64,000 nt of DNA, taken from the NCBI GenBank assembly GCA_963699015.1, contig CAVOSX010000001.1, positions 186,001 to 250,000 on the forward strand, read 5' to 3'. Numbering within the stretch: position 1 is the stretch's first letter; every line of letters starts with the position of its first letter. This document shows, in pieces, positions 19,414 to 29,145 of the stretch. The DNA comes from PALSA-505 sp963699015 (lineage in GTDB: Bacteria; Actinomycetota; Actinomycetes; Streptosporangiales; Streptosporangiaceae). The notes beneath the pieces were generated by a model that was given only the letters and a program-made list of their open reading frames with translations, was not told the origin of the DNA and made no database searches. Position numbers and translations under genes: made by a program.

Positions 19414-19500
19414 CGGCTCCCTCTCGCCCCGCATCCGGACGAAAGGGAAGATTCCAGTGGTCGAGGCCACACCCCGCGCGCGACACGCTCACCATCCCCC

Positions 19501-19581
19501 AGGGGAATAACGTGAGCGGCCGGGCAGGGGAATTACGTGAGCGTCACACCGCTAGCCAGGGGAAATCGCTGAGCGCTGACA
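19501..19581. repeat. IS21 right end: three sub-repeats
   Basis: Three copies of an 18-base unit lie at 19501-19518 (AGGGGAATAACGTGAGCG), 19526-19543 (AGGGGAATTACGTGAGCG) and 19558-19575 (AGGGGAAATCGCTGAGCG). They are inverse to the left-end copies. Confidence 0.8.
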
Positions 19582-19912
19582 GCCCGCCTACGATGGGCAT
19601 CGAGACCTCCTCAAGCTCCGAACGGGCGCACGCGCCCCCATGCGAAATGCCTACCCGGTCAAGCGTGACCCGCGTCTGAGCTGGGGAGGTCTCCAGCACC
19701 CGGCCAGCGACCTCAGCCCGGCCCGATGCATGTCATCTAATAGAGACCGAGGTCGACGTTGCGGTGTTTGCCGTAGCGTTCAGAGGTCCGACGGGCTGGC
19801 TCCCGAACCGCCTGCCGGCCACGTCGGCGTCGTGGTCTGGCTTTAGATCGAGGTGCCGGGCCGCCGGTTCTCGCCGTGGCTTGGCTCGAAAGACATCGCA
19901 TGCTGCTAACTG
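19582..19912. other. Spacer between IS21 and IS110
   Basis: I see no confident gene. It may hold the distal scrap of the gene cut at 16763 and the downstream end of the IS110 element, but neither can be demonstrated. Confidence 0.4.
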
Positions 19913-21268
19913 TCAAGCGGGTTGTGCCTCGGTCTTTCGAGGGGCCTGGGTGGCCGGAGGCGCGAGAGAGGTCACGGGCCGCTTGAGGTTGTGCGGTGGT
20001 CCCGGGTGAGGGTGTGCCTCGGTCTCTTGAGAGGCCTGGCCGGCCAAGGGTCTGCTGGAGGTCACACGGTGGCCGGGGAATGCGCGGGCTTCGTCATAGT
20101 GCTGGCGGGTTTGCAGGCAGTGGTGCAGCATGCCGATGCCGCGGTTGGTGAGGTTGCGGGCGGCAGCGCTGTAGCTGTCGCCGTGTTCGCGGCGGGCGGT
20201 GAAGTGGGCGTGCGCGGCGGGTGAGTGGGCGATCATGGGCAGGGCCCAGAGGTAGGCAGCCTGGCCGAGGCGCTTGTTGCGGACGACGCGCCTGGTCACG
20301 ATGGTTTTCATGCCGCTGGCACGGGTGATGGGCGCGGTGCCGGCGAAGGCTTTCAGCCCGCGGGCGGTGGCGAACCGGGTCCGGTCATCGCCGATCTCGG
20401 CGAGGATCCGGGCGCCCAGCACGGTGCCCAGGCCGGGGAAGCTGGTGATGATGTCGGCGTCTGGGTGCTGGCTGAAGGCGGTGGCCAGGGACTCCTCGAG
20501 CCGGGCGACGCCGTCGATAGCGGTGTCCAGGGCGTGCAGCAGCGCGGTGGCGTGCCCGGCCATCGCGGCTTCTGCTAGCGGTGGCTGGCGAAGCTGCTCG
20601 CAGCGCAAGGCGGTGCGGATGGCTGCCACGGCTGCCGGGATGCCGCGTGTTCTGCCCGCGCGGCGCAGCGCCGCGGTGAGCGCGGATTTACCCGCGAGCT
20701 GGCCACGAGCCGGGGAGGGTGCCAGGTGCAGGGTCGCGCGGGCTTCCCGGCTGGCCAGATCCGGGAAGGCGGCCAGGAAGGACGGGTAGTACTGGCGCAG
20801 CACGGAGCGGAGTTTGCTGGCTATCTGCATCCGGTCCCAGACCGCATCCTGATGGGCACGGGCCAGCACGTGAATCGACTGGGCCAGCTCAGAGTCACAC
20901 GGCGGCGGCCGGTGGCTGCGCGGATCGGTGCGCAGGATATTGGCCAGCACCAGCGCATCCCCGGCGTCGCTCTTGGCGCGGCTGGGTGAATGCCGGTCGC
21001 GGTAACGCGATACCGCCAGCGGGTTGATCGCGATCAGCGGTACTCCTGCCGCGCGCAGCGCTGCGGGCAGCAGGCCCTTGGCGGTCTCGATGGCCACTGT
21101 GATGGGCCCGGCGCTGGACCGCTGCTGCTCGGAGAGCATGTTCATCAGCTGGCTGAACCCGGCCACGGTGTCGTCGATCCGCATCCGGGCCAATTGCGTT
21201 CCCGTCTCGTCCACCACGCTGACATCGTGATGATTTTCTGCCCAGTCGATCCCGCACCACAGTTGCAC
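19913..21268 (-). CDS. IS110-family DEDD transposase
   Basis: This intact 451-residue recombinase has an N-terminal RuvC-like DEDD domain: Asp in CGIDWAENHHDV, Glu in VAIETAKG, and the Asp pair in SRAKSDAGDALVLANIL. The C-terminal Tnp_IS116 domain has FPGLGTVLGARILAEIGD and the serine region SGMKTIVTRRVVRNKRL. IS110 enzymes act with an element-encoded bridge RNA and leave no long inverted repeats. The last ~60 residues are Pro/Arg-rich and variable. Confidence 0.93.
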   Translation of the reverse strand: MQLWCGIDWAENHHDVSVVDETGTQLARMRIDDTVAGFSQLMNMLSEQQRSSAGPITVAIETAKGLLPAALRAAGVPLIAINPLAVSRYRDRHSPSRAKSDAGDALVLANILRTDPRSHRPPPCDSELAQSIHVLARAHQDAVWDRMQIASKLRSVLRQYYPSFLAAFPDLASREARATLHLAPSPARGQLAGKSALTAALRRAGRTRGIPAAVAAIRTALRCEQLRQPPLAEAAMAGHATALLHALDTAIDGVARLEESLATAFSQHPDADIITSFPGLGTVLGARILAEIGDDRTRFATARGLKAFAGTAPITRASGMKTIVTRRVVRNKRLGQAAYLWALPMIAHSPAAHAHFTARREHGDSYSAAARNLTNRGIGMLHHCLQTRQHYDEARAFPGHRVTSSRPLAGQASQETEAHPHPGPPHNLKRPVTSLAPPATQAPRKTEAQPA

Positions 21269-21416
21269 AGGCCATTCCTCCTCAAGCGTTGCCGTCTCCG
21301 GTCAGCCAGGTCAGCCGGAGACGCGCAGCGCCCTAATGACGAGGCCTCGGCGGGCCGACATCGCATCAGCCGTTCACATCCTCCGGACCCTTCACCGCTG
21401 CCGGTCTTCGACAGGA
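21269..21416 (-). ncRNA. Possible IS110 bridge-RNA region upstream of the transposase
   Basis: In the IS110 group the bridge RNA is encoded in the non-coding end upstream of the transposase. The 148 bases between the transposase start and the IS982 end are the only such space here. I could not derive a convincing fold or guide loops by eye, so this is positional inference only. Confidence 0.25.
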
Positions 21417-22419
21417 CTAGATGAGTGATTCCTTATGGGTTCAGTGGTCCCTAGGCAGTCAGCGACCGCTTGACCGGTTCGGCGATGGCCCAGTTGTGCC
21501 AGATGGCGGCGGCCATGGCGAGCAGCCGCTGGGTGATGCGCGCGTAGACGCCCGCGGTGGTGCGGCCGCCGTGGCGTTCGAGGTCGAGCTGGCCCTTGAG
21601 GGTGTCGTTGACTGACTCGATCCACTGCCGGATCCAGCCGATGGGCCCGTGCCGGGGTGCCTCGTCGCGCCGGTCCGGGCGGACCAGGTGCACCCCGAAC
21701 CCGCGGGTGACCAGGTGCTCGAAGTCCCGGCCCGCGAAGCCCTTGTCGCCGATGAGAGTCAGGCCCGGGCGCAGTGCTCCGGTGCGTGCGGCGTGCGCGA
21801 GCAAGTCGGCGGCCACCTCGCGCTCGCCGATCGCCGGGCTGGCCAGGCACCAGGCCACGGGCATCCCGTCCGGGGTGGTGACCAGGTACAGCTTCAGGCC
21901 CCAGTACCAGCGCGAATGGGCGGCGCAGTAGCCGTAGCCGGCCCAGCCCGGCCAGCTCGGAGCGGCGGACCGTTTCCCGGGAGGTGCCGCACGGTATCGG
22001 GGTGGCGTCGATCAGTCGCAGCTGGTCGTGCCACGACGGCGCCTCGCGGGCCAGGTAGTCCAGCACCGCGGCCAGCAGCGGCGCGGCTGCCTTCAGCCGC
22101 TTGTGATAGCCGGGCTGTTTGGGCAGGTAGGGGAACAGGTGCCCCAGCCGGGCGTAGCACAGCCGCAGCCAGTGATGCTCCGAGCGGGCGCCCAGCAGCA
22201 CCTGAGCCACCGCCAGGCATGCCAGTTCCGCGTCGGACAGCTTCTTCGGATGGCCACGCCGGCGCTGGCCCGGGGCAATCACATGGTCGTCGATCAGCAC
22301 GTACAGTGCGGTCAGGAGGGTGTCGAGGTCTGCAGTCACGAGCGACCATCGATGCCCTCCTCCCTTCCGTGATCAACCCGACACGCCGTCACGGCGTGAA
22401 TAAGGAATCACTCGTCTAG
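21417..22419. mobile_element. IS982-family insertion sequence
   Basis: Terminal inverted repeats pair CTAGATGAGTGATTCCTTAT at 21417 with CTAGACGAGTGATTCCTTAT read inward from 22419, 19 of 20 identical. The 1.0 kb span encloses a single transposase. The element abuts the IS110 region. Confidence 0.85.
21451..22339 (-). pseudogene. IS982-family transposase, frameshifted
   Basis: The N-terminus MTADLDTLLTALYVLIDDHV at 22339 continues to LRLIDATPIPCGTSRETVRR. An extra G in a G run near 21951 shifts the frame, after which YGYCAAHSRWYWGLKLYLVT, LTLIGDKGFAGRDFE and GWIRQWIESVNDTLKGQLD run to the stop. The DDE residues are Asp in LIDATP, Asp in IGDKGF and Glu in WIESVND. Only one indel is needed for about 296 residues. 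Confidence 0.85.
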
Positions 22420-22604
22420 GAGAAGTCCGAGGCGATGAAGGCATGCCAGGTGAGGTTGACCCACCACGATCTTCAGCCGAAAAGGGCCAGCACCCCGGCA
22501 GCAACACCCGGCTACCGGCTCATTAGAGGCGCGAGCGCCAGCATGGAGTCCTGGAATCAGCCGTACCCGCCACGGTTCCCCAGGTCAGGTGAGGAGAGCA
22601 TGTC

Positions 22605-22717
22605 ATGGCGACGGTGATGATCGGCGTAGATCCGCATAGGCCCCGCATACGGCGGTGGCGATCAACGCGGCTGAGGAGCTACTGGGCGAGATGCGGGTGC
22701 TCGCCTGGGTAACCTAG
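22605..22717 (+). pseudogene. Truncated start of a second IS110-family transposase
   Basis: ATG 22605 opens MATVMIGVDPH, the typical N-terminus of another IS110 subgroup. After a one-base shift it continues VAINAAEELLGEMRVLAWVT and stops at 22717. Nothing of the rest remains. The upstream 185 bases (22420-22604) may be the matching element end. Confidence 0.6.
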
Positions 22718-22961
22718 GCGAGCGGCGCCCGCAGGACGTCCTTGACCCGGCTGCGCGCGAGCCGACAATCCCCGCGGCGGGAAAGCGTGCACGCTAGCGG
22801 CCGAAAGCCGTTGCCGCGCGGACGCCGCGGTCCGCCATGCCCGCGCTCTCCCCTTGACATCCAAACAAAGAGGTGTTCGTTTCAGCGTGGCTCGTGGATC
22901 GGGGTGATGCTGCCGCCCATCCGGTTGCGACGGGTGGCGGCCTGAGCATCCTGCTCGGGGA

Positions 22962-25217
22962 TTACTCTTCGCCGATGTCAGCTAGGCTCTCGCGCAGCTC
23001 CCTGATTAGCGAATCGTCCTTAGGCAGAGTGCTCTCCAGGCGGTTGACCGTGTCGCGCAGCAGCGCGCGGGCGTCGCCATAGCGCCCCAGCCTGCGGTAC
23101 ACCCGGGCCAGCTCCGCGCGGCTGCGCAGCGTATCGGGGTGACGGGGGCCGAGCACCCGTTCGAAGCCGGCCCGGGCCTGTTCGTAGGCCCGTTCCGCCG
23201 CCGCGGCCTTGCCCATCTTCTGATAGGCCATGCCGAGACTGTTCCGCGCCGTGATCGTGTCCAGGTGATCGGGCCCAAGGACGCGTTCCCGGTCGTTCAC
23301 CACTCGCTTGTAGGCAGATACTGCCTCTTTCGACCGGCCGCTGGCGAGGTAGGAGTCGGCCAGGCCCTGACGCGTGGTCATCGTCTGCGGGTGGCGGGTT
23401 CCCTGGGCGCGCTCCCGGTCGGCGAGCGTGCCCCGGTACAAGGTGATGGCGTCTGAGTGCAGGCCGGCGGCCAGGTAGGCGGCGGCCAGCTCGTCTCGCG
23501 CGCCGAGCGTGTCGGTGTGCCCGAGCCCGTAAGCCTGCTCGAACTCGGGAACCACGCGCTCAAGGACGGTTATCGCGTCCTGGAGCTGGCGCGCCGCCAC
23601 AAGGGCATGGCCCAGGCGGCGCCGCGCCTCAGTCACATCGCGGTGATCGGGTCCGAGCTTGTGGGTCTGGCTGTTGAGCATCCAACGGAACCACGGAAAG
23701 GCATCGTCTGCGCGCCCGGCCGCCAGGTAGGCGTCGGCCAGCCGCTGGCATGCCAGCATCGTGTCTGGGTGCTCAGCACCCAGCAGCCGGTCGCTGGTCG
23801 TGGCCAGGTCGCGCCAGTGGTCCACCGCGGGCTCTGTTAGGCGGGCGCGGTCTAGGCTCTCCCCCGCCCGTAGCAGCACCGGATGGCAGCCGTCGGCCCA
23901 CAGCAGGTCTCCGGCGTTTTGTCGCAGGGTCGCCACGCAGGATCGCAGGCCGGAAGCGGGCCAGCCGGGCAGCTCTGGTTCCGGCCAGGCTTGGAGCAGC
24001 GCGTCCGCGGCCGACCGGGCCGCCTGATCCAGCATGCCTTCCGGCGTGGCGGCCCGCAGCGCCGCCTGCAGCACTGGGCTGATCCGGACCGTCGGCGGTG
24101 TCGTAATCGGTTCGACGGTCAGCAAGCCTGCCCGTTCCAGCGCCGCCAGCGCCGCGCGGTCGCCCTCGTTGCCCGCTGCGGCTTCGCCGCTGCCCGCGAG
24201 GTAATCGCGTGCCGCGGCCGTGGCGAGGACGGTTCGGGGAATGCCGTGCCCGTCCAGCAGCGCGGCCAGGGCCAGCAGCAATTTGGCCGATCCGGCCGTA
24301 GCAAGCTGGTCGGCATGCTCGAGCGAGACCATCCACGTCACCTCGGCCGCCGACGCCGGTGCGCCGGACGAATCAGTCAGCTGCTTCCGCCAGCGGATGA
24401 AATAGTCGCGGTAGTCGTAGCACGACACCCCGCAGCTGGCGATCACCGCGCTGGCATGGGTCAGCGCGACCGGCTCGGAGCCTAGCTCGCTGATCAGTTC
24501 AACCGCGCCGAGCCGCAGGCTCGGGTCGGGCGACAGCCGCCCTATCAGGTAGCTGAGGGCCTCGCGCGAGTTGTACGGCCCAACCGGCAGGACCTGCGTG
24601 CCGCCGGGGACGGCCGCAGTGTCGTTGGAGGTCACCAGGACCCGGCCGCATGGGCCGGCCGGCCATAGACCGTTCAGGTTTGCCGCGCCGGGGAGGTCAT
24701 CGAGTACCACCAGCCACGAACAGCTGGTCTCGCCCAGCCAGCTGACGAACTGGACGGCTACTGACTCGCAGCTGCTCACCTGGCTCCGGCCGGTCGCCTC
24801 GGCCGTCGCCGCGGCGTAGCCGGCCAGCACCGAGGCCCGGCTCGTGGCCTCGATCCATACCAGCAGGTCTATCCCGCGTGACTGCCACAGCGACTCGGCG
24901 AACGCAGCAGCGAGCTGGGTCTTGCCCGACGATCTCAACCAGTCCCGGGCTTCGGGAACCGCCGCTAGGCCGGGGTCAGCTGCCCGGGCAGCCCTCCGAT
25001 CCGGGACCAGCGCGACCGCGGTCCCGGCCGGTAGCGCGGCTGTCAGGTCGGGAGCCGTCTCCATCCGGGCATTGAAACCGTCGGCCAGCGCCGGGACCGT
25101 TCCGGACCGGACAGGCCGGTACCGGCTGCCGGGCACCGCGCCCTCCAAAGCCGCGGGCGGCACTGCGCTGCTCACGGCACGTTGTCCGACGCCGGCTGGC
25201 CGAGTTGAATGGGACAT
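22962..25217 (-). CDS. STAND-type NTPase with C-terminal TPR array
   Basis: The protein has 751 residues. The N-terminal 90 residues are variable. A degenerate P-loop (WLRSSGKTQLAAAFAESLW, about 92-110) lacks the first glycine of the GxxGxGKT consensus, while Walker B is clear (SWLVVLDDL). NB-ARC-like helical parts follow to about 480. From about 485 to 740 there are six tetratricopeptide repeats of the TPR_12 kind with the recurring LGxxHPDT and LAxxYLAAGR motifs. Such proteins are signal-transducing ATPases. Some relatives act in antiphage defence, others in development, so function here is open. It lies alone among insertion sequences. Confidence 0.75.
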   Translation of the reverse strand: MSHSTRPAGVGQRAVSSAVPPAALEGAVPGSRYRPVRSGTVPALADGFNARMETAPDLTAALPAGTAVALVPDRRAARAADPGLAAVPEARDWLRSSGKTQLAAAFAESLWQSRGIDLLVWIEATSRASVLAGYAAATAEATGRSQVSSCESVAVQFVSWLGETSCSWLVVLDDLPGAANLNGLWPAGPCGRVLVTSNDTAAVPGGTQVLPVGPYNSREALSYLIGRLSPDPSLRLGAVELISELGSEPVALTHASAVIASCGVSCYDYRDYFIRWRKQLTDSSGAPASAAEVTWMVSLEHADQLATAGSAKLLLALAALLDGHGIPRTVLATAAARDYLAGSGEAAAGNEGDRAALAALERAGLLTVEPITTPPTVRISPVLQAALRAATPEGMLDQAARSAADALLQAWPEPELPGWPASGLRSCVATLRQNAGDLLWADGCHPVLLRAGESLDRARLTEPAVDHWRDLATTSDRLLGAEHPDTMLACQRLADAYLAAGRADDAFPWFRWMLNSQTHKLGPDHRDVTEARRRLGHALVAARQLQDAITVLERVVPEFEQAYGLGHTDTLGARDELAAAYLAAGLHSDAITLYRGTLADRERAQGTRHPQTMTTRQGLADSYLASGRSKEAVSAYKRVVNDRERVLGPDHLDTITARNSLGMAYQKMGKAAAAERAYEQARAGFERVLGPRHPDTLRSRAELARVYRRLGRYGDARALLRDTVNRLESTLPKDDSLIRELRESLADIGEE

Positions 25218-25406
25218 ATCGTTTTCCGGCTGGCCTCGGCGCCGTCATCGCCGCGGCGAAGCCGGTACCCCCTTAAAGGTCAGACTGCACCATCGTGGGC
25301 CTAGCGTGCCAAGTACCCTCGCGAACGAGCAAACCCGCATCTGATGCCCAGGCCGTTCCCCGGCCGGCAGAGGCCGGGTGGCACTGAGCCGCCGCGCCTG
25401 CCCGGC

Positions 25407-26972
25407 TCACAGGTCCGGGTAAGGGATCAGCGCGGAAGTGTCCCTGGTAAGGGCCTGCCTACTGAAGAAGGCGGGGGCGGTCACGCGCATGAAAGCAAAG
25501 CCGATGACTCCGGCCAGCGCGGACAGCGCGGCGATGATAAAGGTCCCGCCGATCTGCCAGTGCAGGCCAGGCACCGTCCAGGTGGTGTAGCTGTTTGACG
25601 CCACCCAGGCGCTCTGCAGGCTGTAGAAGCCAGCCGCGTACATGATCAGCCCGCCGAGCACCGGCAGGATGCCGCGCATCCACAGATTGCGGGCACTGCT
25701 GGTCAGCGTCTGGCGGTAGTACCAGGCGCAGGAGAAGGCAGTCAGGCCGTAATAGAAAGCGATATAGAGCCCGATCGCAGTTACGGCGTCCGCAATCGGG
25801 TTGCCTCCCGAAACGAAATTCAGCGGGATGTACAACGCGATCGAAACGGCCCCCATCACGATCGTGGACACCGTCGGAGTCAGGTACCTGGGATGGATCT
25901 TGGCGAACGACGCGGGCAACGCCCCGTAGGCGGCCATCGACAACGTGGTGCGGGCGGTCGGCAAGATCGTCGTCTGGGTGGAGGCCGCGGCCGAGCTGAG
26001 CACCATGAGGATCAGCAACCGGGACAAGACCATGCCGACCCCAGAGGTTCCGAAGATCGCGCCCCCGGTTACCGACAGCACGTCAAACTGGTGCGCCGGG
26101 TTCGTCAGCCCGACGCCCTTGCCGCCTATCCCGGCGAACGCCTGCACCGCGGTGATCACGATCAGGTAGGTGACAAGCAGCAGGATCGTCGAGATGATCC
26201 CCGCCCGGCCCGGCGTCCGGGACTTGTCCGCGGTCTCCTCATTCACCGACAAGGCGGTGTCCCAGCCCCAGTAGATGAACAACATCAAGATGATGCCGGA
26301 CACAAAGGCAGACAGGGGCAGGTGCGACGGCGACAGCCAGCTAAGACTCGGGTGCAACGACCCAGGCGGCGGGTGACTGCCGAACACCCGGACCAGCGCC
26401 GTCACCGACAACACCAGCAGCATGATGATCTCGATAGACAGCAGTACCTTCTGGAAGTTCGCCGACACCTCGATGCCGCGATAGCAGATGTACGTCATCG
26501 CAACGATCCACAAGATGCCGACCAGCAGCACCCAGACGCTGGAGGCGTTGACCCCGATCGCGCTGCTCGGTCCCTGAAACAAGAAAAACAAATACTGCCC
26601 GGCCACCTGGGCCAGGCTGGCCATGACCAGGACGTCGGCTGCCACGACCGCCCAGCCGCCGGCCCAGCCGGTCCTCGGCCCGAACGCCCGGGCAGACCAG
26701 ATGAAGGTGGTCCCGCAGTCAGGGTCGGCCTTGTTCAGCTCGCTGAAGCCGAACGAGCACAGCAGCATGGGCACGAACGCGAGCAGCGCGACCAGCGGAG
26801 ACTTCAACCCCACGGCCGCCACCACGAAGAACAGCGTCGCGGCCAGGCTGTAGGCCGGTGCCGTCGAGGCGACCCCGATGACCACGCTGGAAACCAGGCC
26901 GAGGGCGCCCGTCTTCAGGCCCTTGTCCCTGGACTCCTCCACTGGCTGCACGCCAGTAGTAGATATGGCCAA
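25407..26972 (-). CDS. APC-family amino-acid permease
   Basis: This 521-residue membrane protein has about 12 transmembrane helices. The APC N-terminus is typical: GALGLVSSVVIGVASTAPAYSLAATL, the unwound first helix that binds substrate. Further APC signatures are GPRTGWAGGWAVVAADVLVM and FIYWGWDTALSVNEETADKS. It probably imports amino acids or polyamines by proton symport; the substrate cannot be read from sequence. No partner enzymes lie next to it. Confidence 0.85.
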   Translation of the reverse strand: MAISTTGVQPVEESRDKGLKTGALGLVSSVVIGVASTAPAYSLAATLFFVVAAVGLKSPLVALLAFVPMLLCSFGFSELNKADPDCGTTFIWSARAFGPRTGWAGGWAVVAADVLVMASLAQVAGQYLFFLFQGPSSAIGVNASSVWVLLVGILWIVAMTYICYRGIEVSANFQKVLLSIEIIMLLVLSVTALVRVFGSHPPPGSLHPSLSWLSPSHLPLSAFVSGIILMLFIYWGWDTALSVNEETADKSRTPGRAGIISTILLLVTYLIVITAVQAFAGIGGKGVGLTNPAHQFDVLSVTGGAIFGTSGVGMVLSRLLILMVLSSAAASTQTTILPTARTTLSMAAYGALPASFAKIHPRYLTPTVSTIVMGAVSIALYIPLNFVSGGNPIADAVTAIGLYIAFYYGLTAFSCAWYYRQTLTSSARNLWMRGILPVLGGLIMYAAGFYSLQSAWVASNSYTTWTVPGLHWQIGGTFIIAALSALAGVIGFAFMRVTAPAFFSRQALTRDTSALIPYPDL

Positions 26973-27295
26973 GACCCACCCCTCCTAGCCAGGAGTCACC
27001 TGCTCGTGCCGCGGGACACGCAAATGCGGGATCGCCGGCCGCCGACGACCTTTGCAGGCTACTTCCGGTGGCGAAAAGACGCGCGGGAATCGGCTCTGCC
27101 GGGCGGCGAAACCGCCAGGCCAGCCCGCGGGCCTGTCCTCGCTGGCCTCACGCCACTGATGCAACCCCAGCTGTCTCAGGCAGCACAAGCCGGTTGGCAT
27201 CGCAGCCGTGCTGCGCGACGCGACGCACTGAGATGAAATGGTCACCCAGCTCGGCTACGAGCATCTCCGCCGCCACGATTTGCGCCTCACCGGGC
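26973..27295. other. Intergenic region between the permease and the DUF2252 remnant
   Basis: No supported gene. The leftward frame joined to the DUF2252 remnant is open here but matches nothing I know. Confidence 0.4.
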
Positions 27296-28287
27296 TTACC
27301 TGGATGACCAATGCCAGTGTCCCGGTCCGTGTGCAATGCCGTCTTGCCCGCACCCGGCCACCTGGACCAGCGTGAACTGCTCCAGCAGGTGCTTGCGGTC
27401 GGACTGCAGGGTGCGCCGGTATTTGCCCAGCGTCTCGCGGAGCAGCTGATAGATCGCACCGGCCTGCGCGTCGGGGAAGACTTCCTCGACCGGCTGGATC
27501 AGCGGCGGGTCGCTGATGATCCGCCGCTGCCCGCCAGCCTGGGTGGTCAGCTTGCGCAGCGCTTTTGTGCTGTCCTCGGTGTGGGCCTTGGCGACCATCT
27601 TCCTGGTGGCCTTGACCCTGTTCTTTTTCAGCTGCGACTGGAACTGGGCGATGGCGTCCTCGACGTCCAGGTGCGCGTACCACACCGCCAGGAACGGCTG
27701 GCCGGAGAACTCTCGCATCGCCGTGCGGTACGTCTCGACCCCCGCCAGGATGATCTTGCGGCGAGCCTTGGCGGGGAACCCGTTGTCCCGTCCGGCCACG
27801 GCCAGGCTGGCCGCCAGCCGCTTGACATCCCACTCAAACGGGCTGGGCAGGGTCTCGTCGAAGTCGTTGACATCAAACACCAGCCGCCGCCCGGGAGAGG
27901 CGAACGCGCCGAAATTGGACAGGTGCGCGTCCCCGCACAGCTGCACCTGCAGCCCCGAGGTAGGGGTGGTGGCCAGGTCTGCCGCCATCGGTAGCGCTGC
28001 GCCTCGGTAGAACGGCGACACCAGCATCCGCCCGTGCCGGATCGGCAGCAGCTCCGGCACCCGGCTCTTTTCCTGCTCCAGCAGCAGCCCGACCGGATCC
28101 CCCGACGCATCCGGCCCGAACTCCGCGTGCGACTCCAGCGGAGCCGCCGCCCGGGCGTCCTTTCCCCCGCGCCTCCCGATCGTCCCGGCTCAGCTGTTCC
28201 CCGGTCCCGGCCCGCGTCCGGCCCCGGCCAGACGCCCGCACGGCCGGCCTTCCTCCCCGCGCCGCATCCTCGGTCTTCACCGGCATG
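27296..28287 (-). pseudogene. DUF2252 protein, frameshifted and truncated at the C-terminus
   Basis: The core is unmistakable: VPELLPIRHGRMLVSPFYRG, VQLCGDAHLSNFGAFASPG, FDVNDFDETLPSPFEWDVKR and VAGRDNGFPAKARRKI. The N-terminal ~70 residues are in another frame upstream of about 28060. The family is about 430 residues and kinase-like in its HLSNFG/DVNDFDET motifs. Here the sequence stops resembling it after LEQFTLVQVA near 27345, so the last quarter is missing. This looks like a real deletion rather than only a sequencing slip. Confidence 0.75.
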
Positions 28288-28580
28288 GCAACCCATTCCC
28301 TCAGGGCCATCAGCGTGGTGCGCCGGACTGCCGGTGAACCACCTGGTGCCTCGCCAGCCTGCGCAGCGTCTCCCGGGAGCTCACTATCTGGCCCGTTTAC
28401 GTGCCGTTCACCGTCACGTCACCATTCGACCGCGCGCCAGGGTGAGCTTCAACCCCCAGACGGCGTGAATCCAGGCCGTCCATCTCTGGAGGAGCCATCG
28501 GCGCACCGGGAGGTGAAGGTTGTTACGGGATCAAGACGCGGTCGAGCGGAGCGTTCCACTTGCTCCCTGTCGATGAATAC
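28288..28580. other. Non-coding stretch between gene remnants
   Basis: I see no gene or clear signal. This is probably a deletion junction between the DUF2252 and GH15 remnants. Confidence 0.4.
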
Positions 28581-28835
28581 TCACACGGCCTCAATCAGCG
28601 CCAGGTGGGTGAAGGCCTGCGGCAAGTTCCCCAGGCGCTCCCCAGGTGGTGGTGTCGATCTCCTCGGCATGAAGCAGCAGCGGGTCGGCGAACGACAGCA
28701 GCTTCTGGCACAGGGCGTGAGCACGCCTGGTTTCGCCAACCATGGCCAGCGCGCTCGGTAAGACCCACTGCGGTCAGCACTAGGTACAGCTCGCAGCTCC
28801 TGGGGCTGGACCAGCTCGCGGTGGGATCTCGTCAT
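28581..28835 (-). pseudogene. C-terminal remnant of a GH15 glycoside hydrolase
   Basis: Two frames give RAHALCQKLLSFADPLLLHA, EEIDTTTWGA and then LGNLPQAFTHLALIEAV. This is the conserved C-terminal end of GH15 glucoamylase/trehalase-like proteins (family pattern LYAEE..GNFPQAFTHLALI). The rest of the ~600-residue gene is absent. It is debris, with a shift at about 28640. Confidence 0.7.
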
Positions 28836-29145
28836 ATTAATAGTGACCTCGGTCGCAGAGGCGGCAACCGCGTGTGAGCGCGTCGGTTACTTACGCAATG
28901 AAGGCGTGGACTGTTGCCATCGTGACCCAGTGCATGACCGATCGGTCAAGTGCTGCACCCATGCTTCCCAGCGGTGGCCGGTAGCGCCATCCGGTTGCAG
29001 CAAGATCACCGATCAAGGCCGCTCGCGTCGCTGGTGCGATGGCGCTCGGGGCCAGTGGGGTTGCAATTTGGGTTGCAGTTCGCTCAGTTACGTCCGCCAG
29101 AGTGGTGTACTGACGGGCCCGGTTATGGGCGTGGCGCAGGCGTGT
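28836..29145. other. Intergenic region left of IS256
   Basis: No gene with support. Leftward ORFs here are low quality. Confidence 0.4.

Larger units (their letters stand above)
16764..19581. mobile_element. IS21-family insertion sequence with istA, istB and a third ORF
   Basis: The element is bounded by imperfect terminal inverted repeats beginning TGTCGGCGCTCACC (left) and TGTCAGCGCTCAGC (right, read inward). Inside each end lie further copies of the same sub-repeat, typical of IS21. The 2.8 kb length holds istA, istB and a small zinc-finger ORF, all leftward with 4-base overlaps. No clean target duplication is visible. Confidence 0.8.

Noticed and set aside
25893..27236. A 447-residue rightward ORF
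   Set aside because: Antisense to the amino-acid permease, whose membrane helices are convincing.
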